A stretch of 64,000 nt of DNA from Agrocybe praecox (GCA_964017145.1 OZ024847.1:2356001-2420000); one strand, 5' to 3'; positions 21,024-33,175 are shown, counted from the stretch's first letter. A program made the numbers and translations. Notes: a model not told the origin generated them from the letters alone.

Positions 21024-22141
21024 ATGCATAGAGTCAACCCTGCCAGCAGGCCCGGTACGTTGATTTACAGATACATTCTATACTTTTATGCTCATTCTTC
21101 CTAATGCAGTGCCTTCGAACGGTATTTCTCTCATGCCAGCCAGGGACTCCAGTTGTGCCTCTAACCCCAACGTTTCGGGAACTCAAATCATCTCCCCGGA
21201 CGACCTTGTTTTCATTCCCGCCAGCCGCACAAATAAGTATTATGTCGTTACACGTGGATCCAAGGTTGGAATCTTCAATAACTGGTATGTTGTTTTACTG
21301 CTATTATTGCTATTTTAGATTCTAACTTGTTCGCAATAGGGCGCTCGCACACAAGTCACTTCAAGGAGTATCCAACTCCTGTCACATTTCCTTGCGCTCG
21401 TGGGATGCGGCCAAGGACCACTACACCACATCCTACAACGGCAATGCTGTCCAGCTGGCCGACTACGATACTTCTCGTGGTGGACAACATGCGTTTACTC
21501 GCGGTAGACGACCCCCAACCCCAACTCCGTCCCTCTCGGTCTGCGAGCTTCTATCGGCTTTACCATTAGTTCTGGACCCTATAGCACCTTCCAGCGGACG
21601 TCAGGGTCAGGCTAGCACTCCACCTACTGGGCATGGACAATTTAATTGTACCTCTTCTCGCTTGTTCCGGCCAGAAAATGAGGCTCCTCCTCCCTATTCA
21701 CTTGAAGCAGAACCTCGTCCTGCCATCTTTTCGCCTCCTCGCTTCTTGGCTCTACCATTGCAAGTCACTCAGCCGCCTAGAACACCTAGTAACAGCCCGA
21801 TTCGACGAGGCGCACTTCCAGTAACACCCCCAGTAACACCCCCAGCCGCTCCGAAACGCTCTCGAGGACGCAAGCTCAGAGTCATCGTTATCAGTGACTC
21901 TGAATCCGACGGAATCTCTCCCATTGCGGTCGAGAGCTATCCCATATCGTCTACCTCCAACGTTCACGGACCCGAATTCTCCAGGAATTCAGATCAAATT
22001 GACAATGATTTCGATGCTCAGTTCTCTGACTTCAGTGATGAGGTCTCTTCCACACAGCTGAGCTTTGTGCTCGAAAACCCATTCGACCTTGATCACCCCG
22101 GAACTCCAAATGCCATTCGCCGTGCACATTCTCGCTACTAG
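21024..22141 (+). CDS. Protein with RNase H1/viroplasmin-type N-terminal domain, KDZ cargo (335 aa)
   Basis: Three exons in phase: 21024-21054, 21110-21284 and 21340-22141. Residues about 53-97 (KYYVVTRGSKVGIFNNW, then HKSLQGVSNSCHISLRSW and DAAKDHY) match the small domain found at the N-terminus of eukaryotic RNase H1 and in caulimovirus viroplasmin. Its signature is YYVV-x-x-G-x-x-x-GI-x-x-x-W, then V-x-G and a final aromatic helix; in RNase H1 it binds RNA/DNA hybrids. No RNase H catalytic domain follows. The remaining 240 residues are Pro/Ser-rich and disordered, with repeated VTPPVTPP, a basic APKRSRGRKLR stretch, and VIVISDSESDG, which fits a SUMO-interacting motif next to acidic residues. 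Hybrid or nucleic-acid binding in the transposon life cycle is possible but inferred. Confidence 0.85.
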
Positions 22142-22380
22142 GGTCTTCCTATGCCTTAGCAGGGACACTCATAGATTCTTTTTCGATATTTTTTGTCATG
22201 CTGTCTTGTTCGGTTATGCATCTGTTTTACATAACTAGTAGGTTGAATATGATTCACGTGTATAGACAAACTAGTGGCTACCGTAAATATATCAATTCTC
22301 TCCATTACATGAAAAGTTGTCACTGTCCCTGAGTAAGAGAAAATGATACTCAAATATATTGAGTCATTGAGTCACTGAAT

Positions 22381-22858
22381 TCACTGGCCGGATCTCAAGG
22401 CCCTTCCCCAAAGCTCCTGAAACTCTGCCTCATCCCTTTCAATTAGTGCTTGTTGCTTTTTATGCGAACTAGAAAGAGTCAATAAGGCTAGTATCAGGTG
22501 TGGAAGCTTGGACATACCGGTACATCGCTTTTTTACATTTATTACTTCCCTATGGGCTTCTCTGTACTTCGCTTGTGCCGCACGATGCATATTCTTGCGT
22601 CGTTCTTCTTCTGCCTCGGATATTTCGGATCGTTGTCTGGAAATGAGTCATGATCTATGGGTAGGTAACTCAATGGGGAACAAATCATTGACCCACCTTC
22701 GCGCTCGTTCTCGATTTTTTTGGTGTTCTTGATAGATATTACTGTAGTAGACTTTAAGAACATATGCACAATAGAATGAATGGTACTTACTTTTTGTAGT
22801 AGCTCTTTCTGTACGCTTTGCGGTGTGCACTGACATCTTCTTGAGTCTGTCGAGGCAT
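22381..22858 (-). CDS. Small basic helical protein, KDZ cargo (122 aa)
   Basis: Three exons in phase: 22858-22791, 22741-22697 and 22636-22381. The protein starts MPRQTQEDVSAHRKAYRKSY and continues with Arg/Lys/Glu-rich helices (EHQKNRERARR, EAEEERRKNMHRAAQAKYRE) to a Trp-containing end (ELWGRALRSGQ). Charged repeats of this kind are common in Agaricomycete transposon-associated proteins and may form a coiled coil. An intron-like stretch inside the last exon (donor near 22514) would break the frame if removed, so it is kept as coding. Function unknown. Confidence 0.6.
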
Positions 22859-23672
22859 ACATTAATCCGGCAAGTTAAGGACAATAGAAACCTGTCTATC
22901 ACTTCTTTATAAGCGCACCTGAACAAGCATCAGCGACGTCCAAATGACATGAACGTCAACTAGAAGTGATATTTCCCCATTCGGTGGGCCTTTTCTATTT
23001 TTGGCTAGCAGCATGCTATTCATATCTCGAGTCAGGATAACTTACGCCATACGAATCTCTAAGATAACTACTTTGTGCACTTGTATTCTGTATGTACAAT
23101 TAAGTATGTAGAAACTTATGTGGCTAATAAGAACACCATTAAAGAAAGTCAGTTGAGATGTATTACACCTCTAACACACATTTCTCGCGAAGACGGTGCT
23201 TCGGTTGGTGAGTATAGTAGATAGTGAGAACCATCCAAGCTTACTGGATGTTGGTTTATGCATACTTTCGAAAAACCTTGAGTATGGGTTGCCCGGATTG
23301 TTATCCCACCCCAAAATTTGTGATGGCATGATCTACTGACAAGCAGGAACTCGTGGAACGTCAAATTATATGATTAAAAGTGAAACATGGCGTGCTATTC
23401 ACTATTTGAGCAGTGGAAAGCGATACAAAATCACCCTGCTTGACATTTCTGACTAGATAGCCTTGCCGCTTATCTTAATGTGCTTTGTATTCTGCCCGCT
23501 TACTAGTATCTATTATTTTTCGAGTGCTATTCCTATATCTAGTTGTAAAGTACACATGTCGTTGTTTATCTACACATGTTTTTTTTACTTAACTCACGTA
23601 TATAAGAGCTGTGAACGTCCTTCGGTACATTGAAGCATTCATTATTATTCATTCCAAAACCCATCAATCCTC
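22859..23672. other. Promoter-side region of the KDZ transposase; no gene recognised
   Basis: AT-rich, with a short open frame on the minus strand at 23149-23364 that lacks motifs. It should contain the transposase promoter. Confidence 0.35.
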
Positions 23673-26600
23673 ATGTCTAAGCATCGTACGCGAAAGAGAC
23701 ACAGAGATGAAGGCGGTGCTTACCATGACAGTGTACCAACACCGAGCGGCCGACCAGCTATTCATGCACGCGAGGGTTATCTTCGGCGTGTTGGACAAGC
23801 CAACACTCACTTCACAGCGCCATTGGAACGTATATCGGTTGACCCGGCTTGGGTGGATGCTAACGCGTGGGAACCAATGGATGATCCTGAACTATCGTTG
23901 GATCCCAATGACGAGAATTACAATTATGTTATCGACGGCGAAGTGTTCGAGTCCCACGTAGTGCAGATTGAGGAGTTGCCGGCGAAGAAGAAATATAAAC
24001 AAAGTCGTGTTTCAGTGAGTGATGATCCGGGCCAAATCTATTAATGGGAAGGGAGATAAGATTAGATACTGAACCTCTTTCAAGAAAAGGCCGCATGTAG
24101 TCTGGAAAGATACCTACCGTCAATCGTACCTCGATGAAATTGTGCGATGGGCAGGTAGAGGCGACTTCCGAACAGCAAAGGAGTGCCCAGATTGCCTCGC
24201 TCGGAAGGCAGCCGAACTAGGCCAATCACAATATCGATGTCAGGATTGCGTCATTCCTGATTTGGTATGCGCCCCGTGTTGCTTGAAACGACATCGTACA
24301 CATCCCTTGCACATAATATCAGTGAGTTTTCAAGCTGGTGTCAAATGATATCATAACTAATATAATTCTCATATTGCTTGCAGCGGTGGACGGGACAAAA
24401 ATTTACACCCATTTCACTCAAAGAGATGGGCCTCAAAGTCCAGCTCAATCATGGGAGTCAATACTGTTCCAACCCGATCGCTTGTCATCAGGCATTCTTG
24501 ATACTCCATACAACCGGAGTTCACGAGGTCGCTATTCAATACTGTGGCTGTGATCGTGCCATTCCCGATCACATCCAACTTCTGCGTCGAGGTTTTTATC
24601 CTGCTTCCCAAATCACTGTCAAAACATGTGCTACTTTCGCCTTACTCGACTTTCTTCACAAACTCGCTCTCACCACGAAAGCCTCAACATACGACTTCTA
24701 CCGTGCCATTGAGAAACTCACCGTCAATACTGGTATCTCAGTGCCAAAACAACGGTATCGTCCCTTGATGCGCATGATCCTGCAATGGAGACATCTCAAG
24801 ATGCTTAAATGGGGAGGTCGTGCACATGATATTTCTGGCGTGGCAGGCACACAGCCAGGGGAACTAGCAGTGCCATGTCCTTCGTGTCCCCGAGAAGGCG
24901 TCAACTTACCAGTCGGATGGGAAAATTCGCCTCCCGAAATGAAGTAAGTCTCAATCATTATTTCTGCTAGTACGGCATAGATATCGACACTAATGAAATT
25001 CAACAGATTTATTTACATGATATTCGCATGTATGGACGCTAATTTTCGGCTAAAAAATCAGCTCGTTTCCAACTACTCTCAAGATCCCGGGCTCGGCATT
25101 GGATGGGCATTTATGGTTCCTCGTGAGCCCTACGAGTCCTATGTATTAAGTAGAGCTAACGATGAAGATGTAAGTACTCTCACCTTTCCAGTTTTTTTTT
25201 GTTCCTCATTTACATGTACTAGATCAGTACTTGTGTTGGACTTCAAGCTTTAGAAAAGGCTTCCACCCGATTTTCGCGGGGTCTCAGACATACCGGTGTC
25301 GGTGGCGTATTCTGTGGGAGATCAGAAATGATCATGCCATTGGGCGTCGGAAATTTGCAAAAGGGGGAAAGGTAATGCCAGCTATGTATTTTTCATCAAC
25401 AAATTTCGGCTGACACTACAATTTATGATTGATAACTCAGATATGCAAACATGGACTTTATTTTTGGCTCGGCTATCAAGATTTTTGCTTCGCTCACGAT
25501 TTTGATCAGTTATGACATAGCTTGTCAATGGTTCGTGAATTTACAGAAGCGAATCGAAGAACATTGGCCCGACAATATCAAATTGAACACTACAATGACG
25601 AAACTAATTCCAGCAATACCTAAATTACACGAGCCTATGCATGGAAAGGCTAACCATCAAGTTTTCTCTCTCAATTTCATCCCCGGGGTCGGTTCTTCAG
25701 ACTTAGAAGTGCCCGAGCGCGTCTGGTCTGGACACAATCCTCTCGGCAATTCTACCAAGACTCAAGGACCCGGATCACGCCAAGACGTTCTCGATGATCA
25801 TTTCAATTTTTGGAACTGGCAAAAATATATTGGATTAGGTAAAACTCTAATGAGGAAATACAAGGCCGCCTTGGCCGAGAGGAACACTCAGGTCGAGGCG
25901 CATCGAGGCCTGACGGACTCACTGAAGTCTTCCCCAAGTTCGGCTCACTTACCTCAGCTATGGGAAACCATGTGCGCTGAATGGGAAGCCAATTCGTTTC
26001 CGAAAACAAAACCCAATCCTTATCATGTTGAAGGGACTAGTAAGTACATATTTCGGCATGTTTATGCCATCAAACACTAATTCTTAACATGCCTAGATGT
26101 TTCTGAAGCGGAAGTCCGAAAGAAGCTCGCCCAGGAAGACGAAACTTATTTACAACAAGGGCGTTTCATGATGCACGCCACGAGCGCGTCTGCATTCATC
26201 ATCATGGGCTTGGAATTGGAAGACATGCAGTATGTCTTTTTATACACAATCATTCCGGAGTATCTAACCGTTCTATGACTCAATTAGACGTCGCGTTCGT
26301 AGATCAGCCAAAGGATTGACGCCTCGGTCAACTGATAGACAAGAAGGGACCCTTACCGAACAAAGAAACCTTTTGCGGAATAGAATTAATGCATGGGAAG
26401 AAATAGTCCCTGTTTATATTCCAGGAATTATCCAATACCGTACAGATATGGCTAAATCTAATCCAGGGTCACAACCATCCATCCATCCCGAAGACGCCGA
26501 GTTGTTCCTTCCATCGAACATATCTATCCCCCATCGTGATCATGTCTGCATTGCTGGTTTGGCCGAAATTGAGGAAAAACTTCGCCTAGCTCAATGTCAT

Positions 26601-27452
26601 GATGCCCTCGACTCGATTCGCCACATCCTCAGAATCAAAAGCCGAATGATCCTATTCAAAAATAAGAACATTCGAGGACAGAGGGATGGGACGAGGTCTC
26701 GTGCGATCATTGACAGAGTTCACGAGCGTGCGCGCGCTTGCGCAACGAAGTACAGAGCCGCACGCATCGCTTATCGAAAACTATGTGGACCCGGGACATG
26801 GGAACAAACTCTCCGTGAGCTCGAAGATGGCGATATAAGGGGGTACCAAGACCCGAATAAGCTACGCGTACGTCGAGGCCGTGCTGGTGTCTTCGAAGAT
26901 GGTCAAACGGTATCTGGCACGATCGGAGGGGAAGATATGCAGCTTGAGACTAACGAAGTATCCCTGTTTAACGAACCACGGGACAGGCATGACGGAACTG
27001 GAGAAACTAGACGCACGCTGTCGTGGATATGGACCATGAACGCGGACTCGCATAATGTACACGAGGGATCGGATGAAATTTTGCGTTCTGAGTGGGCTAA
27101 GAGTCGCGCACGAGCTACACGGGCGAAAGAAGAAGTCATCCTGTTGAAAGAGGAGATGCGACGAACCTTGGAGTTCTTGACTTGGAAGAGCAATTGGTGG
27201 ATTGCTCGGAAAGCACCTCGGGCTGATATCAGCAAAGAATTAGTCGAGGGCCTTTCTGCATACGCGACATTACAATCAGATCTCCAGCAAGGACTTGGCG
27301 TTCAATTTCGTACAATATGGAAGTCCCCCTTGGATGATTCAACTCAGGGTAGTATTGCAGAGTCTGACTCAGACAGCGAGTCTGACGATTCATTGAATGA
27401 GGACAGAAACGAGGAGAATGAGGACGAGGATGACGAGCCCACTCAGTTTTGA
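23673..27452 (+). CDS. CxC2-type KDZ transposase (1115 aa)
   Basis: Eight exons in phase: 23673-24014, 24085-24321, 24384-24943, 25007-25169, 25223-25371, 25441-26039, 26097-26229 and 26288-27452. All seven introns are GT-AG and 53-70 nt. The N-terminal cysteine cluster (CPDC, CQDC, CAPCCLKRH, about residues 148-185, extending to QYCGC) matches the CxC2 module attached to KDZ transposases. The catalytic domain has CMDANFR (Asp near 390), SYDIACQW (Asp near 509) and PERVWSGHN (Glu near 576), the expected D/D/E triad. Further conserved blocks are RYANMDFIF and FNFWNWQKYIGLGKTLM. The C-terminal half is helical and ends in an acidic tail (ESDSESDDSLNEDRNEENED). It would cut and paste the surrounding element. 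No stop or frameshift was seen. Confidence 0.93.
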
Positions 27453-27880
27453 CTTAATCGTACATAACATAGCATACTTTGAAATGTTGGAATATCATAT
27501 ATATATTGGTATCAATTACTCAAGTACATAGACGTAAGGGTAGCCAAAAGAACAAAAAGAGAGAGGGTAGGAGGGGGATACAAGAAAAGGTGAGATTAAG
27601 GTATAGACGAACAATGGTTTGTGTACGGAATGCAACTTGAAAAATTCAATATAGAAAAGGTAAGGGACAATAAGAGAGAAGGTGTTCAACAGAACTTACC
27701 TTAGAAATCGAACCCATATATACCGGTGAGAGTGTGCGGGGACAGCGATCAAAGCGTGGGTGGCTGCTCTGTGAGTGAATTGAGATCGGCGGGGTGATTA
27801 TGAATGTATCGGACGTACACGTAATGGAGGGTGAGGAGGGATCGGTTAAAGCGTAAAAATATGCGCGTGGCAGGCTGAAC
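27453..27880. other. Non-coding region 3' of the transposase
   Basis: Purine-rich (GAGAGGGTAGGAGG and similar). No gene. Confidence 0.4.
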
Positions 27881-28480
27881 GGTGGGTCAAACAGTAGTGT
27901 GGGATCGAGTGTGGTGAATGAGGGGCAGGGAGGTGGAACATAAGATTTATGTGAGTTAAATGAAGGCGTATACGTCGGTTGTAGAGTGAAACAGGAGTCG
28001 GCACCTAGGATAGGGATGAATGTGTCAAAGGGTGAGATCGAGTGTGGTGAATGAAGGACAGGGAGTTTACGTGAGTCAAATGAAATCGGTTGTGATGTGA
28101 AAGAGGGCGCAGCACCTAGCGTGGGATCGAGTGGGGTGAATTAAGGACAGGCAGGGGTTGAGATAGAGACTTCCGGGGGTCAAATGAAGGCGTATACGTC
28201 GGTTGCGGTGTGAAAGAGGAGGCGGCGCCTAGTGTGGGATCGGTTTGGCGAATTAAGGATAGGCAGGGGTTGAGATAGAGACTTCCGGGGGTTAAATGAA
28301 GGCGTATACATCGGTTGCGGTGTGAAAGAGGAGGCGGCACCTAGTGTGGGATCAAGTGTGGTGAATTAAGGACAGGCAGGGGTTGGGACAGAGATTCCCG
28401 GGGGTCAAATGAAGACGTATACGTCGGTTGTAATGCGAAACGGGGCAGCACCTAGAACGGAGGGACAGGCAGAGGCGTGG
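27880..28480. repeat. Tandem repeat, period about 110 bp
   Basis: About five units with the landmarks GTGGGATCGAGTGTGGTGAA, TTAAGGACAGGCAGGGGTTG, GACTTCCGGGGGTCAAATGA and AGGCGTATACGTCGGTTG (starts near 27895, 28028, 28119, 28235 and 28345). It lies inside the KDZ element, between gene and right arm. Confidence 0.8.
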
Positions 28481-29027
28481 GCGTAAATGGAAACCGACTG
28501 GGTGATATAGGATGGCCACCAGCGCAACCGCAAATGGTAGGCGGCACCACAAGGGAAAATTTACATAGGCGAGAGGGTGAATAGGGCATCAAAGGGTGGG
28601 TAAAGCATCGGCAACGTGAGCTGGACATCACGGATGGGACGAGCAACAGTCGTGACGTCGTCGGATGAGATGCTATGAATAGGGAGGTTCAGAAAAAGAA
28701 GGCAAAATGCACTAACCTTTGTGAGCTACCCAGGTGTTGTCCACCTTGGATAGGGGACTGCAGGAGTGTCGTCGAGGGTGATGAACATCTTCAGAACAGA
28801 CGTCAGAGTAGAAAAGGAATATACGTACATTCTTCGAACATTGAACCCCTCGCCTTCCACCCACCCACCAGCGCAGCGCGAGGAGGAATAAGAAGGGGTG
28901 AGCAAAACGCGTACAGAGGCAGGGGAATGGAGGTAGGAAAGAAAGAACGATAGGTGAAGCAACCAGAAAGAGGCCACGTACGATGCGTGTGAAATGTATC
29001 ACATGCACGTGCCGGCCGTCATATACC
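28481..29027. other. Non-coding inner flank of the right arm
   Basis: Open frames on both strands overlap and are purine- or pyrimidine-rich. No gene is supported. Confidence 0.35.
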
Positions 29028-29708
29028 AAAATAGACGTAGTTTACACGTAAATAATTATCTAATCTAATCTGACGGTCTAGACAAAGTCTGCAGCCGTGT
29101 TTGAGAAATGGCCGTTAGCGCGCTGTATTAAAATAGATATGGTTCCAATATCTAATCTAATCTGACGGTCTAGACAAAGTCCACAGCCGTGTTTCAGAAA
29201 TAGCCGTAGTGCCCGCCTATTTCAAAAATAGCACAGCGCCGGTAACTATATTTAGATAATATTATCCAGAGCGTCATCCAACTACATCCTCGCCAATCCA
29301 TCCCTCCCCTCCTCCCAATTGGCGCACAAAGGGCGCCAAAAATTCTCTAAAATAGGTATATCCCTTATGGAGAAGTTTCCCGCGCCAATTCCGTCCCCAA
29401 CCCATCAAACTAGCGTGCTCGACGTCCAAGGATGCTGTTTCGTGCGTTTGGCACGGATGTGGCTGTGTCGGCCTATGCCCGCCTGCCCGCCAATGCTATA
29501 TATCACTCTCCCGCCCCCTGGACGGCACCTCGGCCACAGAGTGACCTATCCCCGCTCTCTTTAGGTCATCACATGCCTATATATGCCACCTCACGGCACG
29601 AAAAAGCCATCCTTTTTGAGTGCTTCCATATTGGGCAGGTAGCAAACTGCCCCCAGGCATTTATAAAGCTATTTAGGCAACTGCCTATATATCATATAGA
29701 ATATTAGC
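29028..29708. repeat. Right terminal inverted repeat of the KDZ element
   Basis: Inverted copy of 16965-17644, carrying two rather than four subterminal units. Its terminus (TCATATAGAATATTAGC) lies 62 bp before the first ATG of the PUF gene. Confidence 0.9.
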
Positions 29709-29770
29709 ATATACAGGTGTTTTATGACTCTCCATCGCCTCGTCGTACAGACATTGGACATATTCTCCCT

Positions 29771-31611
29771 ATGGATAACTGGCGTCATTCTGCTAAGAAG
29801 CATATAGCGTCTAACCATTTTTTTGGTGTCACTCAACGTCAAGAAGCGCACCTGCGATCTTCCTCTGCCTATCAACAACGGTCTTCTACATCTCAATCAT
29901 CTCAAAGCAGACACGAAGTACGTCACTTTTTCACATATCATATCTTATATACTAATATGTGTGATATGCACTGCCAGCCAGTAGATTTTTGCGCAATGCT
30001 TCATGCTTCATCCTCTCCTCCATGCCCTGAATTTGTGGCTCGCATCCTAAAATTTTCCGACCGACGAATTTCCGTCTTCCTCGAGCAAAGGTTGAAGGTT
30101 GCCGATCTTGGAGAACGGGCCAGTATCGCGGACGCTGTATGCGCTCGTGGTTTCGAAATGATGACGCATCAGTTAGTTACTCGTTATAATTTAACGCGAC
30201 AAGCACTGAAGCCTATACAGACGCGGACACCGGATCGTTAAAAGGTGCCTAGAAGTGGCATCTACTCCCGAAGAAAGACGCAAACTTGTTTCTTGTATGC
30301 GGTAGGTTAAGATCATATTTATTATTAAGCCATAATTAATTATGATCTATAGTGGGCATATTGTTGACCTGGCTATAAACCGCTATGGGTGCCATGTATT
30401 GAAAAAGGCCTTGGATGGCGAAGAAGACATCCGCCTTCTCATCGCCTCTGAGCTCCTCCTAGGCGATCCAGCTCAGACGTTGGTCAACAAGCATGCTTCA
30501 CATGTTTGGAGTAAAGTAAGCGCCCATTTATTTATCTGCGCTTCGATCTTACATTAACAATTTCTCAGATCATGGAGCTTTCTTGGACTCCTCCTACTCC
30601 TCCTATCTTTACATAGCGCGTTTCACATCTCTCCGATAAACTTTTCGCTAATGATAGACTCTCCAGCATCAATAAGTCCTTGAAAGGTAAATGGGCTGTG
30701 CTCGCTTGTCATGAAACTGGATCCCTTGTTGTCCAGGTGAGATCTTACATCTAAATAAAGGGATTATATTTACGGTCATATTTTAGCATGCCTTTGAAAA
30801 CTTCGAGGCTGATGCCAAAAATGTCATTGTGGACGAATTGCTCGGTCATGGATTTGCCGTCTTTAGCGAAGTGACGAAAAACCAATGGGGATCGTACTGC
30901 ATCCAACATAGTAAGTAGTTTCTTATTTATTCACTTGTCAAGGGCTGTAACTAACTGGCTTCCAGTCCTCGAGCATGGAACGGAGAAGCACAAGAGCATG
31001 ACCCTTGATCACCTGTTGGACGGTCTCCTCGAGTTCGTGACGAATGAGCAAGGGTACAAGTCCGTCACCAAAGCACTGAAGGAAGGGAACTCGGACACAC
31101 TTGACAAGGTCCTCAGGCGCATGTGCCAGCCTGCTAAGGGGTAAGTCATATAGATTGTTGGTTCGATGTACCAGTGATACGATCATTGCATTATTTTAGC
31201 GCCTGGCGCACCATAATCGTGGACTTGGCCTTGTCGGTCACGGGAAGCCAATTCATCGCCGATGTCTTGCCCACGGTAAGGCGCTATATTCGTCTGCTAT
31301 ATCGCCGTAAGTTGACAGGTCTTTCGACAGGCCGATAGGGATCAACAAGCTCTTCTCTACGAGTGCATCAGAGGCCACGTTGTCACCCTCCGAGGATGCA
31401 AAACTGGCTGCAATGTTATCCGGCTTTTGTGAGTATATTTTCCCGCTCTTCAATGTGGGCTCTTTGCTCAGTCCGTTTTAGCAATAGAATAACAAGTTTG
31501 AAAGGTACTAAAGTCCCAAGATATTATTCGACGTTTCCAGGACCTGACAACATCGGAAAATCGCTTCAATCAGCATCACCAAAAGCTTCTCATCTCAATG
31601 CTTTGTCTTAA
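29771..31611 (+). CDS. PUF (Pumilio-homology) RNA-binding protein, possibly 5'-truncated (434 aa as modelled)
   Basis: Eleven exons in phase: 29771-29917, 29978-30171, 30221-30301, 30353-30515, 30569-30615, 30667-30736, 30787-30910, 30966-31140, 31200-31275, 31331-31428 and 31482-31611. Eight helical repeats can be read from GHRIVKRCLE, YGCHVLKKALD, HASHVWSKIMEL, TGSLVVQHAFENF, WGSYCIQHILEHG, QGYKSVTKALKEG, TGSQFIADVLP and TGCNVIRLF. PUF proteins bind 3'-UTR motifs and control mRNA fate in the cytoplasm. The intron at 30616-30666 starts GCGCGT and ends CCAG: a GC-AG intron whose removal restores PPIFTYINKSLKGKW, whereas reading through meets TAG. Relatives have a long low-complexity N-terminus. 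Here the open frame continues upstream of the ATG to about 29708, where the KDZ element begins, so the 5' end may have been cut off. The C-terminal tail also differs from the FDRMRAYYGY-type end I recall for the family. Confidence 0.85.
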
Positions 31612-32985
31612 AACTATCTCTTGCGTCCATCTTAGCGACAGCGACATTTAACTGTTAACCCCATCGTCATCTATATTCCTTCATTTGCATCCCATTCAAA
31701 TCAGTTCGTCACTAAATCTCTTGTATTTTTTGAACTATTTACATTGTTCAATGTTTTGCTTTGTATATTTTGCTTGTTTTGCAGGGCCACCGCTACGCGT
31801 GGCAGTACGAGTCTTTAGCTTTAGCTATTATTGTTTTTATCTTATTTTTAGTGTACTATGTCGCGCCCGTGTACTAACACAAAAGTCAATTATGATATGA
31901 TCATTTTTCGTACTATATATGTATACTCTATCCACATATATTCTAGGGCTAGATTAGATTAGATAGTCCTGCAAAACACTTACGAACATTTGCGTTGGGC
32001 TGCACCTCCCAATTCGGCAGTTATTGCCACTTTGGTACACTTCTTCTAAAACATATAAAAAACATTCAAAAAATATTTTATTTTGTATTTTACGGTACTT
32101 TACATATAATACAGTTTCTAAGTGCTATGTAAGGGGACAACATCAAGAAAAGAGGGGGAAAGAAGCAAGATGTGAAGACGAGTGCTCTCGTCTTTGCCAT
32201 CGTACTCTTCCTCATCCCCGCTTGTCTCTCCTATATGCCATCACAGTCGTACTCCAACGCCCTGGCAGCTGTACTCGCCATGCCCTGCGTTGAGTACCCA
32301 CGAACGACACCGACAAATGCTGATGAACGACACCGACACCGACATTTCAGGTCCCTCCTCTTTCAATAGCAATAAGGATGTGCCACCTCCACTACGACTC
32401 GGACACCAACAACCGCATCAGGCCCCTCCCCCCTTGAAAGGGATGTGGGCAGTATAACCACAATGACGTGGCCGAAGATGACGAGGTGGAACGAGACCTG
32501 CAAAATACGAGCGGTTACGAGGGTGGGTACGAGCGGGTAGATAGATGGGTATGAGCAGGCAGGCGGGTGAATACGTGGACCGACGACGACGTGCTGTGCC
32601 ATTGCACCTGTCTCCTCCCCTCTACAGGGATGTGGGAGGTGCTCACCGCTGCCATTGACGACGACGACGACGATGACAGCAGCCTGCCACTCTCCTCTCT
32701 CGGGGGTTGTCGGTAGTGCCTAGAACGACACAAACGACATGGTGATGTACGAGCGGGTGGGTACAAACGGGTGGGACGGTAAGTGGGTAGGTAGAGACGA
32801 GCAGGGCGAAGACGAGAACATTGTGTGCTCGTCTTCGCAATTACATTTCTCTCCCTTAATCCCCTTGCCTCGCAATATAGTAGTTCAACCGCATGTGTAA
32901 CGCACTGTAGGATAAATAATAAATCAATTTTTTCTACGAATTTTATATGTTTTTGGAAAGAAAAATGAACAGAATACATATTGAA
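31612..32985. other. Intergenic; transposon-end fragment and low complexity
   Basis: 31945-32045 resembles the inner right end of the dead KDZ element (9180-9290) in reverse. 32500-32830 is rich in GGGTACGAGCGGGT-like and GACGAC words. No gene is supported. Confidence 0.45.
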
Positions 32986-32989
32986 TACA

Positions 32990-33175
32990 TACTATTGATT
33001 TTCTATTTACTGTTGTTTAAGGCAAAAGCAACCGGAGTATATAGGTTACATTGTTACCACATGGCCAATTTGATGTCATTGTCATCACTGATGGGGGTCA
33101 ACAAGGGTCAGAGAAAGTCGCAGAAAGCCCTCGATTAAAAGGACTCGTTTTTACTTACGTAAAAGACTCGTAATC
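32990..33175 (+). repeat. Dispersed repeat, copy 2 of 2
   Basis: Direct copy of 11860-12035. Immediately after it, GAATCAAGGGCAATCCTTGT occurs twice in near-identical form (33172-33191 and 33225-33244), a small local duplication. Confidence 0.8.

Larger units (their letters stand above)
16965..29708. mobile_element. 12.7-kb KDZ transposon with long terminal inverted repeats and cargo genes
   Basis: Terminal inverted repeats of about 680 bp (16965-17644 and 29028-29708) enclose four gene models: an HMG-like 701-aa protein (-), a viroplasmin/RNase H1 N-terminal-domain protein (+), a small basic protein (-) and a CxC2-KDZ transposase (+). Both termini read GCTAATATTCTATATGA inward. KDZ elements are DDE-type DNA transposons expanded in basidiomycetes. 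The two arms are nearly identical along their length (an 81-codon stretch agrees throughout) and the transposase is open, so insertion or homogenisation is recent. No clear target duplication was found: the flanks are CCATAGCT on the left and ATATACAG on the right. That the three non-transposase genes are cargo is inferred from position. Confidence 0.8.

Noticed and set aside
32172..32369. Small secreted-protein-like frame (VKTSALVFAIVLFLIPACLS)
   Set aside because: It begins with GTG; the nearest ATG is immediately followed by a stop in its own frame, and the region is low-complexity. No upstream exon was found.
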